From positions 139,380 through 203,379 of the forward strand of contig MU119209.1 in the NCBI GenBank assembly GCA_014904845.1: 64,000 nt of DNA, written 5' to 3'. Of this stretch, positions 60,959 through 64,000 are shown in pieces (positions within the stretch are counted from its first letter, which is position 1; the number at the start of each line of letters is the position of its first letter). Under the pieces are notes generated by a model that worked only from the letters and a program-made list of their open reading frames with translations, was not told the DNA's origin and searched no databases. Source of the DNA: Acephala macrosclerotiorum (taxonomy: Eukaryota; Ascomycota; Leotiomycetes; Helotiales; Mollisiaceae). A program made the position numbers and the translations under genes.

Positions 60959-61082
60959 GACGCGATTTCATTCAACTAATGTAGATTACTAATAAATTTG
61001 TATGCAAAAGTACAAAAATTTATGTTGTACTGTTTAAGCGAACCCCCCCTGCTAGCGTAGGCATATCTCACCGGACGAGGGG
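60959..61082 (-). repeat. right terminal inverted repeat of transposon
   Basis: Reverse complement of the left end apart from six transitions; at each, the right copy carries T or A where the left carries C or G. It is followed by AT (61083-61084), matching AT at 59071-59072. Confidence 0.92.
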
Positions 61083-61549
61083 ATACGCTTGACACCAAAA
61101 CGCGGTTGATTTGTCGAGACATTGAGGCCGCTGCCATTACCTTTCTCCTCTTTTTCACGTGCCTTCCGTTCATACACATTGCCATAGCTCTTCTGATATC
61201 GAAATCGAAAGCTGAGGAGGCCTTTGGAGCGGGGAGTACAAGGAGCAAGATAATCGTTCTCAGTTTGTCAGCAGGTCTGTGCATGTTGAATGCGGGGTTC
61301 AAAACAGGAACCACGTGGAGTCCTCCGCGACCACTCGCCGACCCTGCTTGGTATGAATCGAAAGCCTGCTTCTATATTTTCGACTTCTGTCTTGAGATCT
61401 TGATGCTCAGCACGTTGACATTCGGCCGGATCGATCAGCGATTTTGGGTTCCTGATGGATGCAGAAAGGCGGGGGACTATACTCGACTGCAACCGCAGAC
61501 TCTGCGTGCGGAGGATGCGAGCGATTCATATTTGATGATACCTAAATGA

Positions 61550-62896
61550 AGAAAATTGTGTTTTGGGGATGAAGCTGCAAGATGGATACAGAAGTGAATG
61601 AAAGGAGGCGTGTTGGAGGCCAGACGGTTTCATATGGTCACTGTTTTCCTGAACCAATTTTCTGTACAGTACATTGTCTTGAAGACTCGTTCAAATAAGG
61701 CTCTAGGCCATTGTAACAAAAAGCAGGTATTAGGGCTAGAAGAATTTTAGAAAGAATGCTTGGTTGGAGAACGAAACCTATATATTTCTTGATCTTTCGC
61801 TCGAGCCTCCTCAAGGGTTTTGCGAAACCCAAGCGTCATTTTCTCATGGAACTTCCGATAGCAAAGTTCACAGGAGACCTGAACTTACGATGACGAGTTG
61901 ATGATAATTAGCCACTCATTTTGTATATGTTCAATTGGACATTCTACAACACCAGATTCAATACTACTTCTTAGACTTGGTCACGCAAACCATGGTTCAA
62001 CACAACCTACCACGAATGAACACTTCTTAACGGTAAGAGCGAGGACGCATTTAGCAAATGATGGAATTTCCACCGATGAGGCAGTTTTACCCGCTACCAA
62101 GCATCTTATTAAAGAAGATGTCAAGCCATCGCCAAAGCAGGAGAGATATGTGAAGTGGGGTATTGCGAGGAAACTCCTTTGTTCATGGTGATATAGGTAT
62201 TTGTTGGGCTCAGCTGGGCTATGGGACATCACTTCTATTATCAGTCACTCATTAGAACAAAGGCTAGCGCCTCATCGCAATAAAACTAGGCTATACGATT
62301 TAGAACACGGTTCACATTTCTAGTAATTGCCGCGCTCAGAGCAGCTTGCGATATGGCATATAAGCAATACATCTGGACGTTGTTCAAACGGAAGCCATTC
62401 TCTCTTAACGTCATAGACAAGCTATTCTCTTTTACATCGGATCCTACTTCATTCTTATCTTAGGGCCTCTTAATATCAAGTTGAGTGATATTGTCAGTTG
62501 CGAACTCGTATTCAGGTGATATTGGTGGAGAATGCACTGAGATAGTGATCAATGTGGGAATGAGGCCTCACGCTCGATCGAGCATCGGCTCATATGGGTT
62601 GTCTCAGCTGGACTGGATGCACTAGTGAATTTACTTTATTAAGGGAACATTCCCACTTAGCTAGACGGGAAGATTAGACATCACAATACCACTCCTTTTG
62701 CCCTCTCAACCGATAGATATATTCAATGATCTTGATGGGCTGGTTGATTGATTAAGGTGATGAGATCTAGCTAGGTGCGGGGACATTAATATTTATTGCA
62801 GTGCTTACTCAACACTAAAAACTACCGGAAAGTCTAATAGGAGCCCGCGACCTATAATACAAAGCACCCCCTTTCCTCACGCCACCAGGAGCCACC
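61550..62896. other. intergenic, possible relic DNA
   Basis: A minus-strand stretch near 61875-61740 reads CELCYRKFHEKMTLGFRKTL, which looks coding but stops soon after, with no family recognised. Frames at 61898-62191 (+) and 61981-62232 (-) overlap. The right part is AT-rich. No gene is supported. Confidence 0.3.
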
Positions 62897-63339
62897 ATTG
62901 TCCCACCAGTTCAAAAGATCTTCAATGGCAATTGCCATTGTGGAGTTGTTAATTATGCTGTGAAGACGAAACTCCTTGAAGATCAGAAGGCTATGAACTG
63001 TAACTGTAGTCTTTGTTCTCGGATATGTCTCTCTTCCTCCCCCTTACCCCTTCCCAAACTCAAGCTAGCGAATATAGAACTGCAGCCTCTGGATCTATCA
63101 CTCAGAGTCAGCAGTTGTTTTCGAAGGCGGGAAAATCTAACAGAATACTGTTCCTATCCAAACACTCACTACATTCTTTCTACCAAGTCTGTAGAGTGTC
63201 AGTGTTAGTCAAGGTGCTGGAGGAGAAAGAGGATGTTGTCATGCCGATCAACGTCCGTACCGTTGATGGGATTGGTTTATCACGCTTGACGCAGAATAAC
63301 TATAATGGTGCGAAGAATGGCCCGCAACACGAGATCTAG
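62897..63339 (+). pseudogene. GFA-domain (CENP-V/glutathione-dependent formaldehyde-activating-like) pseudogene
   Basis: The frame VQKIFNGNCHCGVVNYAVKT continues through MNCNCSLCSR, giving the CxC and CxxC zinc-binding pairs of the GFA fold. The later part lies in other frames. It comprises ENLTEYCSYPNTHY, then HSFYQVCRVSVLVK, where FCxxCG would be expected (Cys to Tyr and Gly to Arg, each one G-to-A change), then PINVRTVDGIGLSRL. No ATG precedes in frame; GCCACC-ATT at 62891-62899 looks like a start context with ATG changed to ATT. Frameshifts plus lost ligands indicate a dead gene of the small GFA family. Confidence 0.7.
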
Positions 63340-63518
63340 CGGAGGGTCACCAAGTATGGATTCGAGGGAGGAGGCTTGGTGGGATTCCCCACCCAAATGG
63401 GACGCCCTATAGCATAATCCTACACCTCATCAAACATTGACACCTAGAATTGATCATCAAGTTTGTTTGGGTCGTAGTTATTACTAACATTGACCTTCAA
63501 AATATTGTCGATATATTC

Positions 63519-64000
63519 TCACTGCAGTAGTACCTGATCCCACCACAGATCATTCGGCCCCATCCTCTCCATCTCATCCGCCAAAACCTCACCAACACCC
63601 ACCTTCTCTCTCACCCCCTCACCCAACATCTTATTCGACACCTGATCCTGCATTCCCAAAATCAGTACTCGATAAAACCTCTCCCCTTGTCCCCCTTCAA
63701 ACCTCTCACTCGGCAACACACCCCACGCTCTCGCCAAACTTTCCTGCCTGTCCGGCCCCGAAAGAACAACCATATGCGTCGGCAACCCGGTAGGGAAGAG
63801 ACTGACATACGTCCGCAGTTGCTGGGAACAGAGCCATGCAATACCGATATATTCGTCCGGTCCGTTATACAGGTACACGTGATTTGCGTTCTCTTCAACG
63901 CTGTTGTCTGGACTGTAGACGGACATCCACACAATCGATGCCACGGTTCGAAACAAGAGCGCATATTTTGGAATAGTGGTATTCGGAGATAAACCTGTGA
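63519..64000 (-). CDS. hypothetical protein, 3' part, runs off window
   Basis: An open minus-strand frame of about 160 codons runs from the right edge to a TGA at 63521-63519 (end DLWWDQVLLQ). No ATG that clearly starts it is inside the window, so the gene should begin beyond 64000. Composition is protein-like, with segments such as NHVYLYNGPDEYIGIAWLC and PTHMVVLSGPDRQESLARAW, and the C-terminus is helical (VREKVGVGEVLADEMERMGP). I do not recognise the family. It is open, unlike its left neighbours. Confidence 0.5.
   Translation of the reverse strand, partial: TGLSPNTTIPKYALLFRTVASIVWMSVYSPDNSVEENANHVYLYNGPDEYIGIAWLCSQQLRTYVSLFPTGLPTHMVVLSGPDRQESLARAWGVLPSERFEGGQGERFYRVLILGMQDQVSNKMLGEGVREKVGVGEVLADEMERMGPNDLWWDQVLLQ

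Larger units (their letters stand above)
59073..61082 (-). mobile_element. piggyBac-family DNA transposon, inactive
   Basis: A 2,010-bp element with terminal inverted repeats of 126 and 124 bp. The minus-strand transposase is readable in pieces: an N-terminal part at 60926-60396 (YFSLFFTREL, GIHKESQIEMYWNTDF), the first catalytic Asp in SIDELMVRCFGK, TYKMPKKPIKQ and ADHGYIYNWL, the second Asp in YLDNYFT, and the third in YNQYMGGVDLANQY. A Cys-rich C-terminal zinc domain (CAWC...CVFC) lies at 59422-59165. This is the DDE_Tnp_1_7 (piggyBac) plan with all three Asp kept. Stops (TAG TAG near 60395, TAA near 60130, TAG near 59423) and a frame change between 60305 and 60220 make it dead. The change may be an intron that lost its acceptor. 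The interior is much more AT-rich than its surroundings. Confidence 0.9.
58596..61549 (+). pseudogene. multi-pass membrane (GPCR-like) gene split by a transposon
   Basis: The 5' half (58596-59072) encodes 159 residues starting MSHSFQLRSEGPYPSTSAVL, with about four or five hydrophobic helices. The 3' half (61085-61549) encodes about 154 residues with further helices (for example AAAITFLLFFTCLPFIHIAI) and a hydrophilic tail ending SDSYLMIPK. The two halves are in the same frame once the 2,010-bp element and a 2-bp AT duplication between them are left out, and neither half has a stop codon. The layout resembles the fungal seven-helix family often labelled family C-like G-protein-coupled receptor; the function of that family is unproven. 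As it stands, translation stops inside the left inverted repeat (TGA at 59085-59087). Insertion is the only visible damage, so it is probably young. Confidence 0.8.

Overview
The window is nuclear DNA of a filamentous ascomycete (Pezizomycotina; most likely Leotiomycetes/Helotiales, judged only from protein style and gene structure). Genes are split by short introns (about 47-95 nt) with GT-AG or occasional GC-AG ends. Intergenic DNA is long, and the products are typical eukaryotic housekeeping proteins: MPP10, HEM2, mitochondrial malonyl transferase, Swc4, p24, casein kinase 1, Nup133 and an Afg1-type ATPase. There is no operon structure and no CRISPR. I modelled the exons by hand from splice sites plus protein-family expectation, so coordinates are good where homology is strong and tentative elsewhere.

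Layout. 0.4-11.3 kb: MPP10 (-), a five-exon SPX membrane protein (+), a short-chain dehydrogenase (-) and a small basic conserved protein with a GC-AG intron (+). 11.5-12.1 kb: an AT-rich relic with degenerate terminal inverted repeats. 12.2-13.3 kb: two tiny spliced genes (-) that a length-filtered ORF search misses. 15-37.2 kb: a dense housekeeping block, HEM2 (+), MCT1 (+), TRAPPC2L/TCA17 (+), SWC4 (-), p24/Erp (+), YCK-type casein kinase (-), NUP133 (-), AFG1-like (+), an unknown protein (+) and a secreted barwin/expansin-like protein (-). 41.6-44.1 kb: a Zn2Cys6 DNA-binding domain fused to a maltose-O-acetyltransferase-like hexapeptide enzyme (-), flanked by about 4.4 kb and about 7 kb of gene-poor DNA.

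48.6-63.4 kb is a gene graveyard. It holds a P450-like relic, an unidentified relic, a U6 snRNA-like copy with a damaged 3' stem region, and then a decayed catabolic cluster: an NtaA-type flavin monooxygenase, a Dal5-type transporter and a Zn2Cys6 regulator. Each member carries several independent lesions. Next is a multi-pass membrane protein gene cut in two by a 2.0-kb piggyBac-family transposon with about 125-bp inverted repeats, then a GFA-domain (CENP-V-like) pseudogene. A gene running off the right edge appears open.

The intact half supports general cell biology (ribosome assembly, haem and mitochondrial fatty-acid synthesis, chromatin remodelling, ER-Golgi traffic, nuclear pore). The right third looks like dispensable accessory DNA that lost a substrate-utilisation cluster by mutation rather than by clean deletion.
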